Shown here: positions 8,761-17,890 of the stretch, piece after piece
How positions within the stretch are numbered: the first letter of the stretch is position 1
Layout: each line of letters begins with the position of its first letter
Notes under the pieces: generated by a model
Told to the model about the DNA's origin: nothing
The model's database searches: none
Seen by the model: the letters and a program-made list of their open reading frames with translations, nothing else
From: Selaginella moellendorffii
Taxonomy: Eukaryota > Streptophyta > Lycopodiopsida > Selaginellales > Selaginellaceae
Reading direction: 5' to 3'
DNA length: 64,000 nt
NCBI RefSeq assembly: GCF_000143415.4
Contig: NW_003314337.1
Span: forward strand, 609,205-673,204
Program-made: the position numbers and the translations under genes

Positions 8761-11700
8761 CTAGTAGTGATCGCTGCCCTCCAATCGTGGCTGCTGTGGT
8801 CGTCGCCTCCTCAGTGCATCCAGCGCCAGATCGCCACGTCGAGCCTCCTTTGTTACCGTGTCCGAAGGTCTCCATTTCCACTTGACCTCCCCCTCGTGTT
8901 CAGTTCCGTAGCACGGAGTCCATAGTCGTCGCCAAGCTGTGAGTGCCTCCCTGTTTTTCCCATGCTCCTGGAGCAGCGTATCCCTCAAGCGGATAGCAGC
9001 TAGCGTGAGCCTCCACCAATTCGCCATGATCTCTGAAATCCGAGCGCACTGTCCTTCGAAGTGGCTGCGGTTCCGAGCCTCCCAGAGTGCCTGTACCCCG
9101 GAAGCCCGCCATACCTCCCATCTCGCCCGTCCAAGGGCCTCCCACACTGTAGTCCCAACTTCGGCGCCTACCGCGTCCCACCTAACTCGGGTGCCCCATC
9201 CTGAGCGTCCCCAACACCCGATCTTCCGCCAAGCTGCTCCTGTGCTTGGTCCCCTTGCCTCTAGAAACCATTGGGTGACATCCCCTTCTCGAATTTCGAA
9301 CTCCTGCTTGACCCCTAGTTCCCTCGTCGCTTTTGCTACCTGCCGCCACGTCTCCTTGGCCACGTCACAATCCCAGAGGAGGTGTGTGACCGTCTCCAGT
9401 TCCCTGCATTCCGGACACTTGCGAGCATTCTCCGCTTGAAATCGCTGGCCTACTGGCAGCCCATTCGTCGCCACGAGCCAAGAGGTTACCTTTGATTTTT
9501 CCTGGATCGGTTGTTTCCAGAACGCCACGGTATTGTCAATCACCTGGTCCGCCTCCACTCCTAGCGCGATCCACTTTTGCCACAGTCGTGGGATTTCTTC
9601 TCTCTCAAATTCTCTGTTCACCATCAAACCGTTCCGCGCATCCTTGACCTCGTAGGTGAAGAAGCTGTTCGCCCCGCGTCTCCACGCTGCTGGGTCCCAG
9701 TCCAGGTCTTCTATTAGCTCTTTCCTCCACCATATTAGCCGTCCCTCTCCTTCTAGCCAGCATGGTGACTCTACCACTTCTGTCCGAGTTGCTGTCTGTC
9801 TTAGAACCCGGATTCGTCCTTTCACTTCATCGTCCGTGACCTGCGGCATCTGTTGGGGATTCCCCACCTCGAGGAGTGTGTCGCCTCTCACTACACGAAA
9901 GGGCCTACCGAGGTTCTGGTCTGGGTCCGTCACAAACCACACCTCGATCTCCCCCTCATTCCACGCTGGGGTTGGCATCGTGAATGCCCGAGTCCATTTC
10001 CCAAGTGGTACTTGCTCGCCGTCCGACGTTTCCTCCCTTTGAATTGCCACAAAGTCCCCAGCGTGTAGTCTTCTTTCTGGCCATTTATCCACTGTCCGTG
10101 CCTCTGTCACAGCCCGCATTAGCTTCAGTAGATCCCACTTCACGTCCCGCCACTTCCCTGGCCCGAAAACTTGGAAGCGCCGGGACGATTTCTGTGGATC
10201 CGGATCTACCACTCCAACTAGTTGTTTGACTGTCCTGAAGCCTCCTTGGTGTACCCGCCTCCATATGGTGTAGTGGTTCTCTCGACCTAGTGTCCTGTCT
10301 CCTGCCTTGAACAACTCATTGAAAAAAAGCGGCTGGTTCAGCCAGTCCTCTGCCCTGTTTGGGATGACCTGCGTCACTGGAAATGACTTCCAGAGCCGAT
10401 GGAGACCCTGGACCAACTGGCCTCCCCCTACCACCTGTGTTTGGCCCTCCGCAAACATCCAGCGGGGGTCCTCATCCCACACTCTTGCGAATCCGTGCTT
10501 CGGCCTAATGGCTAGCATGCTCTGCCTGAACAAGAGCTTCCAAACTTGGGCCCCCGGTTGAAGGCCCATTAGAATGACTTTGTACCTCAGCGCCTTGCTC
10601 ATGTCACTTGGGTCGATTATCCCCAAGCCGCCTAGAACTCGTGGTCTCGCCGTCGACTGCCATGCCACCTTGGCCATCGTCCGGCCACTGACCAGCGCTC
10701 CCTTCCACACATACATGCGCACCATGGACCTTATGTGCTTGAGTGTTGTCTCTAGAACCGGCCATACTGAGAGGTGGTACCACGTACTCGGCAACACGAT
10801 GCTTTTCGCCACCACCACCCTTGCCGGCAGTCCCAGTTTCCGTGGCGCCCATTTCTGAATCGCAGTTCTGGTCCTCCGCAGCAGCGCTGAGTCCTGCGTA
10901 GAAGCTTTGAACTCACCTCCTACCTGAATTCCCAGGTAGCGTGTGTCCTCCCTTGGTGGTAGCCACTGGAAGTCGATGTCGCGTCCCCACGCCTCTATGT
11001 CAGATTCCCCCCAGTTGATTCCTATTGACTTGTTCCAGTTGATGGCCGCTCCTGCTGCTGCATTGAAGGCCTCTAGCCTGGCCCTTGCAGTGTCCAGGTT
11101 GGCCTTGGTACCTAGCAGAAAGAGTGCTGTATCATCCGCGAACGCGCTGTCGAGCAGGTCCCTTCCCACCGTTTGAGTTCCTGGGAGTTGCTGTCTTTCC
11201 TTGGGTAACTCCACGCCCCTGATTCCTTCACCCTCCGCCAGGAACGCCCCTAGAGCCTCCGCAACCATGAGGAAGAGGTACGGAGCCAACGGGCAGCCTT
11301 GACGCACCGACCTCCCTAGCCGAAACCGCGGGCCTGTTTCTCCATTGATGACCACCCTGCTTGATGCTCCCCGGTACAAGAGAGCGATGCGTGTTACCAT
11401 GGGTGCTGGGATTCCTATCCGTCCCATGCAGTCCTCCAGGAAGTCCCAGTCCACCCGGTCGTACGCCTTCTCGAAATCCAGTAGCCACGCCACCACATTC
11501 TGCCTCGAGGATTTTGCCCATCTTTGTGCCAGGAGATAGGTCCAGATATTCTCCGCAATCTGTCTCCCTGGTACAAAGCCTGTCTGTTGTTCTCGAATAA
11601 TGATGGGCATCACCGGTTGCAATTTAAGCGCCATCGCCTTGGCGTAGATTTTGTACGCTGTGTTGAGCATTGTTATTGGTCTCCAGTTGCGTAGCTCTTG

Positions 11701-13278
11701 AAGGTCCCCTCTCTTTGGAAGCAGTGCGATCTGGCCCTCCAGTATCTCCGCCGGGAGCTGCCCTGCTTGCTGCGCCTTCGTCCAGGCCTCCATCATCAGC
11801 GGACCAATCACCTCCCAGTTCCTCTGAAAGAAACTCGGGGGCAGTCCATCTATCCCGGGCATTTTGTCATCACTCAATCTGTCCAAGGCCTTGCGGAGGT
11901 CTTCTATGGTGAGATCTGCCATGAGTTGTTTGTTCCATTCCTGCGGGACTCTATGCTTCAGAGTTTTCAACACCTTTTTTGCTGCCTGGGCTCTGGCTGT
12001 AGTCCCTGGTTGTGCTGTGTACAGCTGCTCGTAGAACCTTTGTGCCAGTTCCTGCATGCCTTGCTGATCCTCCACCAACTTTCCATCTTCTGCCTTGAGA
12101 CCAAGAATGGGTGGTGAGTCTGAGACTGGGCGGATACCTCTGTAGAAGGCTCTGTTCAGCAGCCGCTCGTTTACCGCCCATGAGTCCTCCTGAGTACGCA
12201 CTCCGGAGCTCCACGCCGCGAATTCCCTCTCCTGTAGTTCTGCTTCCCTCTGGTCCAGGGCCGCTTGCCACCTTCCTGCGTCCTTGGCCGTCAGCACCAT
12301 CCTCTGGGCTGCTGCCACCTTCTGCCTTGCTAGGCGCAGCTCCTTCATTACTTCGCCCTTTATCGCCCGCTGTCTCTCTCTCAGCTGGTCCGAGCAGCCT
12401 TGCAGTACTGTGGTGAGCACCAGTTCGCTCCCCTCCAGAATCCGACTGACTTGTGCCACTGCCTGTGCATCTGCCAGGGTGTGGATTGAGATGGCTCGCT
12501 GCACTGCTTTACCTTTGTCCTTCTGGAGCTTGATTGTACACCGGACTGGGTCGTGGTCCGAAAAAGAGGGGAAACACGGCCACGTTTTGAGACTCCCGCC
12601 ATCTTTTCTCACTCTAGGGGAGGCGTAGATCCTGTCCAGTCGTGACTGACAGCTTGTTGACTCCCGACGGGTGTAGGGGTGCGCATGGGGGGCGAATCCT
12701 TCCTCGTGCTGCAGGTCCACGAGGTCCAGCTGTTCTGCCAGTGCCAGCCATTGTAGTTGTTCCCGGCCCTGGATGGTCTCTTGGCCTCCTCTCCTGTCCT
12801 CTGTGTTTTCCACCATGTTGAAATCCCCTATCACCAGCCAATGCTCTGCCCGGCCTCTTGCTTTCACTCGAAGTTCTTCCCAGAAAAGGGTCCGGGCCTG
12901 TCTGTTGGTTGGGGCGTAAACGTTTAGGATCCCCACTCGTCCAAAGTGCAGGCTGAGCACCAGGAGCTGTGCTCTCCCCGGCACCAACACTTCATGATCC
13001 CTCGCTTGCGCTGACCATCTGGTGGAGACCACAATGGCTGTGCCCCCCCCTAGCCTGGACCGAGCTGCTACCGCTGCGTTCCACCACGTTTTCCCTCTCA
13101 TGCCGAAGTTGTAGTCCGGTTCAGCGTCCATCTTGTGTTCCTGGATGCATAGAAAGTCTATCCCGCCTTCCAGTCCCAACTCCCTTATATGCGACTTGAG
13201 TTGGATTTTTTTGTGAAGCCTGTTGTCCGTGGAACTGAGGCCTCGGCAGTTCCATGTCAAGCACGTTAAGGTTGTCAT
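8761..13278 (-). CDS. LINE ORF2: endonuclease, reverse transcriptase, zf-RVT-like domain
   Basis: 1505 aa from ATG 13278. The open frame extends further upstream, but this ATG overlaps the ORF1 stop as ATGA and the endonuclease motif WNCRGLSS begins 9 residues in, so it is the likely start. Domains: endonuclease about 1-245 (WNCRG, IQEHK, GDFNMVE near 148, SDHDPV near 240) that nicks target DNA; RT about 480-760 with LLDFEKAYDRVDW near 597, RQGCPLAPYLF, and catalytic FADD at 713-716; zf-RVT-like segment near 1270-1310 with CPEC and THLLWDC. It performs target-primed reverse transcription of its own RNA. No internal stop or frameshift is present. Confidence 0.93.
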   Translation of the reverse strand: MTTLTCLTWNCRGLSSTDNRLHKKIQLKSHIRELGLEGGIDFLCIQEHKMDAEPDYNFGMRGKTWWNAAVAARSRLGGGTAIVVSTRWSAQARDHEVLVPGRAQLLVLSLHFGRVGILNVYAPTNRQARTLFWEELRVKARGRAEHWLVIGDFNMVENTEDRRGGQETIQGREQLQWLALAEQLDLVDLQHEEGFAPHAHPYTRRESTSCQSRLDRIYASPRVRKDGGSLKTWPCFPSFSDHDPVRCTIKLQKDKGKAVQRAISIHTLADAQAVAQVSRILEGSELVLTTVLQGCSDQLRERQRAIKGEVMKELRLARQKVAAAQRMVLTAKDAGRWQAALDQREAELQEREFAAWSSGVRTQEDSWAVNERLLNRAFYRGIRPVSDSPPILGLKAEDGKLVEDQQGMQELAQRFYEQLYTAQPGTTARAQAAKKVLKTLKHRVPQEWNKQLMADLTIEDLRKALDRLSDDKMPGIDGLPPSFFQRNWEVIGPLMMEAWTKAQQAGQLPAEILEGQIALLPKRGDLQELRNWRPITMLNTAYKIYAKAMALKLQPVMPIIIREQQTGFVPGRQIAENIWTYLLAQRWAKSSRQNVVAWLLDFEKAYDRVDWDFLEDCMGRIGIPAPMVTRIALLYRGASSRVVINGETGPRFRLGRSVRQGCPLAPYLFLMVAEALGAFLAEGEGIRGVELPKERQQLPGTQTVGRDLLDSAFADDTALFLLGTKANLDTARARLEAFNAAAGAAINWNKSIGINWGESDIEAWGRDIDFQWLPPREDTRYLGIQVGGEFKASTQDSALLRRTRTAIQKWAPRKLGLPARVVVAKSIVLPSTWYHLSVWPVLETTLKHIRSMVRMYVWKGALVSGRTMAKVAWQSTARPRVLGGLGIIDPSDMSKALRYKVILMGLQPGAQVWKLLFRQSMLAIRPKHGFARVWDEDPRWMFAEGQTQVVGGGQLVQGLHRLWKSFPVTQVIPNRAEDWLNQPLFFNELFKAGDRTLGRENHYTIWRRVHQGGFRTVKQLVGVVDPDPQKSSRRFQVFGPGKWRDVKWDLLKLMRAVTEARTVDKWPERRLHAGDFVAIQREETSDGEQVPLGKWTRAFTMPTPAWNEGEIEVWFVTDPDQNLGRPFRVVRGDTLLEVGNPQQMPQVTDDEVKGRIRVLRQTATRTEVVESPCWLEGEGRLIWWRKELIEDLDWDPAAWRRGANSFFTYEVKDARNGLMVNREFEREEIPRLWQKWIALGVEADQVIDNTVAFWKQPIQEKSKVTSWLVATNGLPVGQRFQAENARKCPECRELETVTHLLWDCDVAKETWRQVAKATRELGVKQEFEIREGDVTQWFLEARGPSTGAAWRKIGCWGRSGWGTRVRWDAVGAEVGTTVWEALGRARWEVWRASGVQALWEARNRSHFEGQCARISEIMANWWRLTLAAIRLRDTLLQEHGKNREALTAWRRLWTPCYGTEHEGEVKWKWRPSDTVTKEARRGDLALDALRRRRPQQPRLEGSDHY

Positions 13279-15974
13279 GGTGCGACATACCTCCAGGAGA
13301 ACCTGTTGGTGCTCGGCTGTGCCCTCCATTCTGTGGAGACGGTCCACACTGCCGTTGGCTTCCCTCGGTGTCTGGCCCAAGAGAATCCCCGTACCGTGTA
13401 TTTTGTGAATCCTGTCCACTCTGTTATCGCCCGCTCCATCCGAGTTTGGTAGTCTCCGAGAGCTACTATCTCTGGGAAAGTCCCATTTCCACGCTGGACC
13501 AGCCAGTCCCCTGCCTCTGACGTTGCCAGCTCTCTCTTCGGGGGAATCCATCGGATCGCCAAGTTCACTGTTTTGGGGAGTACTGTCTGGAAGCCTTCCA
13601 CGCTGGTTTCCACTGGGGGACCTTCAAAAAGCCTGCTCTTAGAGCCCGAGCCTGCTACAGGTGGGGCCATTGGGAACCTGATGTGCGGGGCACACGCTGG
13701 TTCACGTTGTAGTAGCACTTTTTCTTCCTCCACTGGAAGCTCGAATGGCCGTTCCAGGGCCAATTTCTCTGTCCTCGCTGTGCACGCTGTCTCCTGGTGG
13801 CCCAGCCTCTGACAGATCCTACATCTTTTCCCTGTGGTTTCTGTTTGGACCCTGATATATTGTCCCAATACAGCCAACTCCGTTGGGGTCTCTGCTGGAG
13901 AGTCTACAAAGACTTTTAGCCTGATCGGCCCTAGCACTCCGCCAGCTTCCACCGTATCTAGCCCTGAAGCAATATTCCCAATACTGCTTTCCACCACCTC
14001 TTTGATCACGTCCTGTGATCTCATCTCCATCGGGACATCCCAGAGTGCAATATTGAGAGGAAAGCTCCCTCCCTTCAGTCGTGCTTGTTCTTCTGCAGTA
14101 AACCTTGGGACCCAGGGGTGGAAAGACACAGCCCATTGGCTGTCAATCACTCCATGCAGCTCCTCCGCCCGTCTTCTTGCCTCCTCATCCTCGAACACGA
14201 CTGTGTAGCACCCTTTACCATGCGGGAGTAGCTTCTGGACCGTGATCCCTTTCTCCAGCGATGCGTTGAGCCAGTCAATGGCTAGGCGTCCTGTTGGAAA
14301 GCTACCTCGGAAGACCGCGATAGTTGCTTTTAGTTTCAGTTCAGCTTCCTTAGCTGCCACTACTTGCTGCAAGTGTTTCCGCAGCTGCACTGCTTTAGTC
14401 CTGTTATTATGTATTACCCTCTCACTGTTGGGGACCTGTACGTTTGTCTTCATCTCTAAACCGTCTCCGCTTCCATGCGTGTCCTCCTTGCTGTTCTGTC
14501 CTGCGTCAGCGTCCTGGTCCTTGGGTCCCTCAGGGTCCTTGGACTGGACCTCTCTCCCACCGTTTCCTCCATCTCTTTCTGCTTGATCTTTGGGGCACTC
14601 AGCTTCCTCTCTTTCAGACTGATCTCCTGTTTTCTTTTCGATCGCCTTGCCACCTTTCCTGGAGACTTGCTTCTTCTCGTGAACTGGTGACTCCTCTTGT
14701 TGTAGGAATTCTTCCACTGCTTCTGTCCACTCTGTCCTCTCTTGCTCCTTGCTCCACGCTTTCAACTTTCTCCTCGCCGCCTTGCGTTCCTTTTTCTTCT
14801 CCGTTTTGTTCTTCTTGCTCTCGTTCTGGGCCTCTTCTCTCATTTGCTGCATTTCCCTCTCCTGGTCCTCGAGCAGCTCTGTAAGAGGCTTATCTAAGTC
14901 TCTACGCGTCTGTTGCTCCCCTTGGGTGTCTTTCCCCTGTCCGCTTCGGGTGGCCATCCTTTCTTCCAGGTTTATCGGTTTTGCCTTGTCCAGATTCTTC
15001 CTGCTCTCCATCTCATCCGCGACTAGGTGGAAAGCCTCCCTGTATGCTGGGCCGAGTACTAGGTCCTCCCCGAGTACGTTTGTCTCTTGGTGCCAGATCT
15101 CTGCCATGAGGATATCCTGGTGTAGGATGAGATCTTCTTTGGAGCTCCTACTAAGCTTCAGCTTGAAGTCCCTCGGACTCCAACGCAGCTCTCCTGCATC
15201 AGTCAAGCATGGCATGCACTCCTGCACGTCAACTGTCCTCGTATGAGACTTGATCTTTGGTTGAGATCCCACCGATTTAGCGGGAGACTGCATCACCGGC
15301 TCCTTCAGTCTGTTTGTGAGGTCTGAGAGGCACCTATGTGCGAACTTGTGGCTGAGTGAGACCACAATGCTCCTGTCTCTGATATTCGCTCGATCCAGTG
15401 GCAGGGCATTGTCTCCTAGGACATTCTCCCTCCCTTCCTGCTCGTCTGGGCCTCTCTGCGTTTCAAGGACATCCCTTGTCTCCTGTCTCGGGGTGTATGA
15501 TGTTGGAGAGGGCTCTCGTTCCTCCCTAGGCTCAGTGGTGGGGGACACCGTGCTCCCTTGATTGTCCTCTTTTCCTGTTACTGCTCTTGCTTGGCTTGTC
15601 TCGCCTCGCTCGCGAGTGTCTCTCCCTTGCTTGCGTGGTGTTGTTGTCCGGGAACCTTCGCCACCTTTCATCTCCCGGTTCGGTGTTGCCATTTCTCCTA
15701 CTTCTGAGGCTCCCAAGTGACTCCTCAGAGTTGCAGTTCCCAGCAGCTGGTGCTGCTCCACTGGTTCCTTGTCCACTGGAATTCCGAGGCTTAGCCCCGC
15801 ACTCTGCTCTAGTGCACCCAACCTTATGGGACCACTCACATCCTCCTCCTTTGCCCATACCTTTTTTGCCAGCCTCCCTAGGCTCCTTGTCCACCTGGGG
15901 CTCACCCTTCCCTCAGCCGTGTCCTCCTGTGTTTCTTCGTCTACTCCAACTTGGTTAACCTTGCATCTGTCCAT
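13275..15974 (-). CDS. LINE ORF1 (coiled coil, CCHC knuckle)
   Basis: 899 aa from ATG 15974 (MDRCKVNQVG). The frame is open back to the TGA at 16016-16014, so either this ATG is used after termination or the TGA is read through. Charged, predicted coiled-coil rich N-terminal two thirds; then the domain around FRGSFPTGRLAIDWLN and an intact CCHC knuckle CRICQRLGHQETAC near residues 715-730. It presumably packages element RNA. The stop codon TGA (13277-13275) overlaps ATG of ORF2 by two bases, suggesting coupled translation. Confidence 0.85.
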   Translation of the reverse strand: MDRCKVNQVGVDEETQEDTAEGRVSPRWTRSLGRLAKKVWAKEEDVSGPIRLGALEQSAGLSLGIPVDKEPVEQHQLLGTATLRSHLGASEVGEMATPNREMKGGEGSRTTTPRKQGRDTRERGETSQARAVTGKEDNQGSTVSPTTEPREEREPSPTSYTPRQETRDVLETQRGPDEQEGRENVLGDNALPLDRANIRDRSIVVSLSHKFAHRCLSDLTNRLKEPVMQSPAKSVGSQPKIKSHTRTVDVQECMPCLTDAGELRWSPRDFKLKLSRSSKEDLILHQDILMAEIWHQETNVLGEDLVLGPAYREAFHLVADEMESRKNLDKAKPINLEERMATRSGQGKDTQGEQQTRRDLDKPLTELLEDQEREMQQMREEAQNESKKNKTEKKKERKAARRKLKAWSKEQERTEWTEAVEEFLQQEESPVHEKKQVSRKGGKAIEKKTGDQSEREEAECPKDQAERDGGNGGREVQSKDPEGPKDQDADAGQNSKEDTHGSGDGLEMKTNVQVPNSERVIHNNRTKAVQLRKHLQQVVAAKEAELKLKATIAVFRGSFPTGRLAIDWLNASLEKGITVQKLLPHGKGCYTVVFEDEEARRRAEELHGVIDSQWAVSFHPWVPRFTAEEQARLKGGSFPLNIALWDVPMEMRSQDVIKEVVESSIGNIASGLDTVEAGGVLGPIRLKVFVDSPAETPTELAVLGQYIRVQTETTGKRCRICQRLGHQETACTARTEKLALERPFELPVEEEKVLLQREPACAPHIRFPMAPPVAGSGSKSRLFEGPPVETSVEGFQTVLPKTVNLAIRWIPPKRELATSEAGDWLVQRGNGTFPEIVALGDYQTRMERAITEWTGFTKYTVRGFSWARHRGKPTAVWTVSTEWRAQPSTNRFSWRYVAP

Positions 15975-16013
15975 TGATCGAACTGAGCTGGCTGGGGCGC
16001 CTCCTACCACTTC

Positions 16014-16430
16014 TCAAGACTCCCTCATCTTGGGTGTGCTGGCCACTACCATTTCCTTAAGGAGCTTGAGATTTTCTTCTGCCCGGGCCATCGTCTCCTT
16101 AGTTCCTCTCTGTATTTCCTCTGCGAGATCTTCTATCTTTTTCGCCTTCTGCTTCTCACTGTCCAGCCCCTGAGACTGCTCCGTCTGTGGGACTCCTCTG
16201 TTGGATTCGTTGCTGCTGGGATCCAAGTTCATCTTACCAGGCCCTGTGTTGTCGTGGCAGCCGAGGGGTGGCTGCTTCGTGCCCATTGGGGTCTTGTGGC
16301 TTGCTGCTCGTCCTTTGATCAGTCCACCTTGGGGTAGGCGAATGCTGAGGCCTCTCCCTCTTGTCCCTCGTCCCAGCGTGATGGGCTGCCCTCGAGCTCT
16401 TCCTCTGCTCGGTGATTTGTTTGGGTCCAT
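16014..16430 (-). CDS. LINE copy 2 ORF1 N-terminal segment, RG-rich
   Basis: 138 codons from ATG 16430 (MDPNKSPSRGRARG) to TGA at 16016-16014. Same frame as the long ORF1, separated from it only by the TGA. Repeated RG/GRG in the first 30 residues and an acidic-basic helix near the end (KKIEDLAEEIQR). Copy 1 has the same arrangement with the same stop codon, so the stop predates both insertions. Confidence 0.65.
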   Translation of the reverse strand: MDPNKSPSRGRARGQPITLGRGTRGRGLSIRLPQGGLIKGRAASHKTPMGTKQPPLGCHDNTGPGKMNLDPSSNESNRGVPQTEQSQGLDSEKQKAKKIEDLAEEIQRGTKETMARAEENLKLLKEMVVASTPKMRES

Positions 16431-16654
16431 CCTGGGCGCAAGAAAATGAGACAACACAGAGATCAGAATAGAGAGCTTCTTCCCTGAGTCTCGCGGCGGA
16501 TGCCCCCGCCGACGGTAGCAAGTGTGGGGAGATTGGGCGCTCTCCCCTTGGCGCTCTTCTACCTCTGACTGCTCCTCCGGTCACGGCAGCCATGGTGCTG
16601 GACGCTGCGCCCCTTTCCGCCCTAAAACACCAATCATTTTTTTAGGTCCCTTCA
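16431..16654 (-). promoter_or_regulatory. LINE copy 2 5' UTR, probable internal promoter region
   Basis: GC-rich leader upstream of ORF1, which in LINEs normally carries the internal promoter. No TATA box is visible. The last 130 bases are absent from copy 1. A short T-run (about 16638-16643) and a partial motif copy (AGGTCCCTTC) lie at its outer edge, so the exact 5' end is uncertain within about 15 bases. Confidence 0.4.
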
Positions 16655-16668
16655 GGTCCCTGGGTCGA
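16655..16668 (+). repeat. 14-bp LINE boundary motif, copy c
   Basis: GGTCCCTGGGTCGA between the 5' end of copy 2 and the 3' end of the next fragment. Confidence 0.8.
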
Positions 16669-17876
16669 TGCAACGTGTATGTACATTTCTCCAAGTCCCT
16701 TAGGGACTGATACAAAAAAGCAAGAATCCCTTAGCGCTGTTCACTCAACTACGCTGTCCTGCAATTCTCCACCTAGTAGTGATCGCTGCCCTCCAATCGT
16801 GGCTGCTGTGGTCGTCGCCTCCTCAGTGCATCCAGCGCCAGATCGCCACGTCGAGCCTCCTTTGTTACCGTGTCCGAAGGTCTCCATTTCCACTTGACCT
16901 CCCCCTCGTGTTCAGTTCCGTAGCACGGAGTCCATAGTCGTCGCCAAGCTGTGAGTGCCTCCCTGTTTTTCCCATGCTCCTGGAGCAGCGTATCCCTCAA
17001 GCGGATAGCAGCTAGCGTGAGCCTCCACCAATTCGCCATGATCTCTGAAATCCGAGCGCACTGTCCTTCGAAGTGGCTGCGGTTCCGAGCCTCCCAGAGT
17101 GCCTGTACCCCGGAAGCCCGCCATACCTCCCATCTCGCCCGTCCAAGGGCCTCCCACACTGTAGTCCCAACTTCGGCGCCTACCGCGTCCCACCTAACTC
17201 GGGTGCCCCATCCTGAGCGTCCCCAACACCCGATCTTCCGCCAAGCTGCTCCTGTGCTTGGTCCCCTTGCCTCTAGAAACCATTGGGTGACATCCCCTTC
17301 TCGAATTTCGAACTCCTGCTTGACCCCTAGTTCCCTCGTCGCTTTTGCTACCTGCCGCCACGTCTCCTTGGCCACGTCACAATCCCAGAGGAGGTGTGTG
17401 ACCGTCTCCAGTTCCCTGCATTCCGGACACTTGCGAGCATTCTCCGCTTGAAATCGCTGGCCTACTGGCAGCCCATTCGTCGCCACGAGCCAAGAGGTTA
17501 CCTTTGATTTTTCCTGGATCGGTTGTTTCCAGAACGCCACGGTATTGTCAATCACCTGGTCCGCCTCCACTCCTAGCGCGATCCACTTTTGCCACAGTCG
17601 TGGGATTTCTTCTCTCTCAAATTCTCTGTTCACCATCAAACCGTTCCGCGCATCCTTGACCTCGTAGGTGAAGAAGCTGTTCGCCCCGCGTCTCCACGCT
17701 GCTGGGTCCCAGTCCAGGTCTTCTATTAGCTCTTTCCTCCACCATATTAGCCGTCCCTCTCCTTCTAGCCAGCATGGTGACTCTACCACTTCTGTCCGAG
17801 TTGCTGTCTGTCTTAGAACCCGGATTCGTCCTTTCACTTCATCGTCCGTGACCTGCGGCATCTGTTGGGGATTCCT
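16669..17876 (-). mobile_element. LINE 3' fragment, sequence-identical to copy 2 as far as read
   Basis: About 1.2 kb of ORF2 C-terminus and 3' UTR, 5'-truncated at about 17875. The encoded 368 residues shared with copy 2 are identical, and the nucleotide lines compared by eye show no difference. Both ends carry the 14-bp motif (16655 and 17877), the pattern of a 5'-truncated insertion with a target-site duplication. The identity implies a very recent event from copy 2 or its source, or a local duplication. Confidence 0.9.
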
Positions 17877-17890
17877 GGTCCCTGGGTCGA
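17877..17890 (+). repeat. 14-bp LINE boundary motif, copy d, in apparently unfilled target context
   Basis: Here GGTCCCTGGGTCGA is followed by GACCCACCCGGAGCC rather than by the LINE 3' end, so this copy seems to show the original target. Together they form the palindrome TGGGTC-GA-GACCCA. A T-run (CTCTTTTTGG) follows about 15 bases later. Confidence 0.7.

Larger units (their letters stand above)
8657..16654 (-). mobile_element. Full-length LINE copy 2 (L1-type, about 8.0 kb)
   Basis: Order on the minus strand: 5' UTR of about 220 bases, RG-rich ORF1 N-segment, TGA, ORF1, ORF2, and a 3' UTR of about 100 bases with a 7-bp palindrome. ORF2 is uninterrupted for 1505 codons, so apart from the shared ORF1 TGA this copy looks competent. 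The 14-bp motif lies at both ends (8643 and 16655). Its 5' UTR extends about 130 bases beyond that of copy 1. Confidence 0.9.

Noticed and set aside
13278-13551. Extended ORF2 start at 13551
   Set aside because: The added 91 residues overlap ORF1 and precede the endonuclease start; the ATGA start is conserved in both copies.
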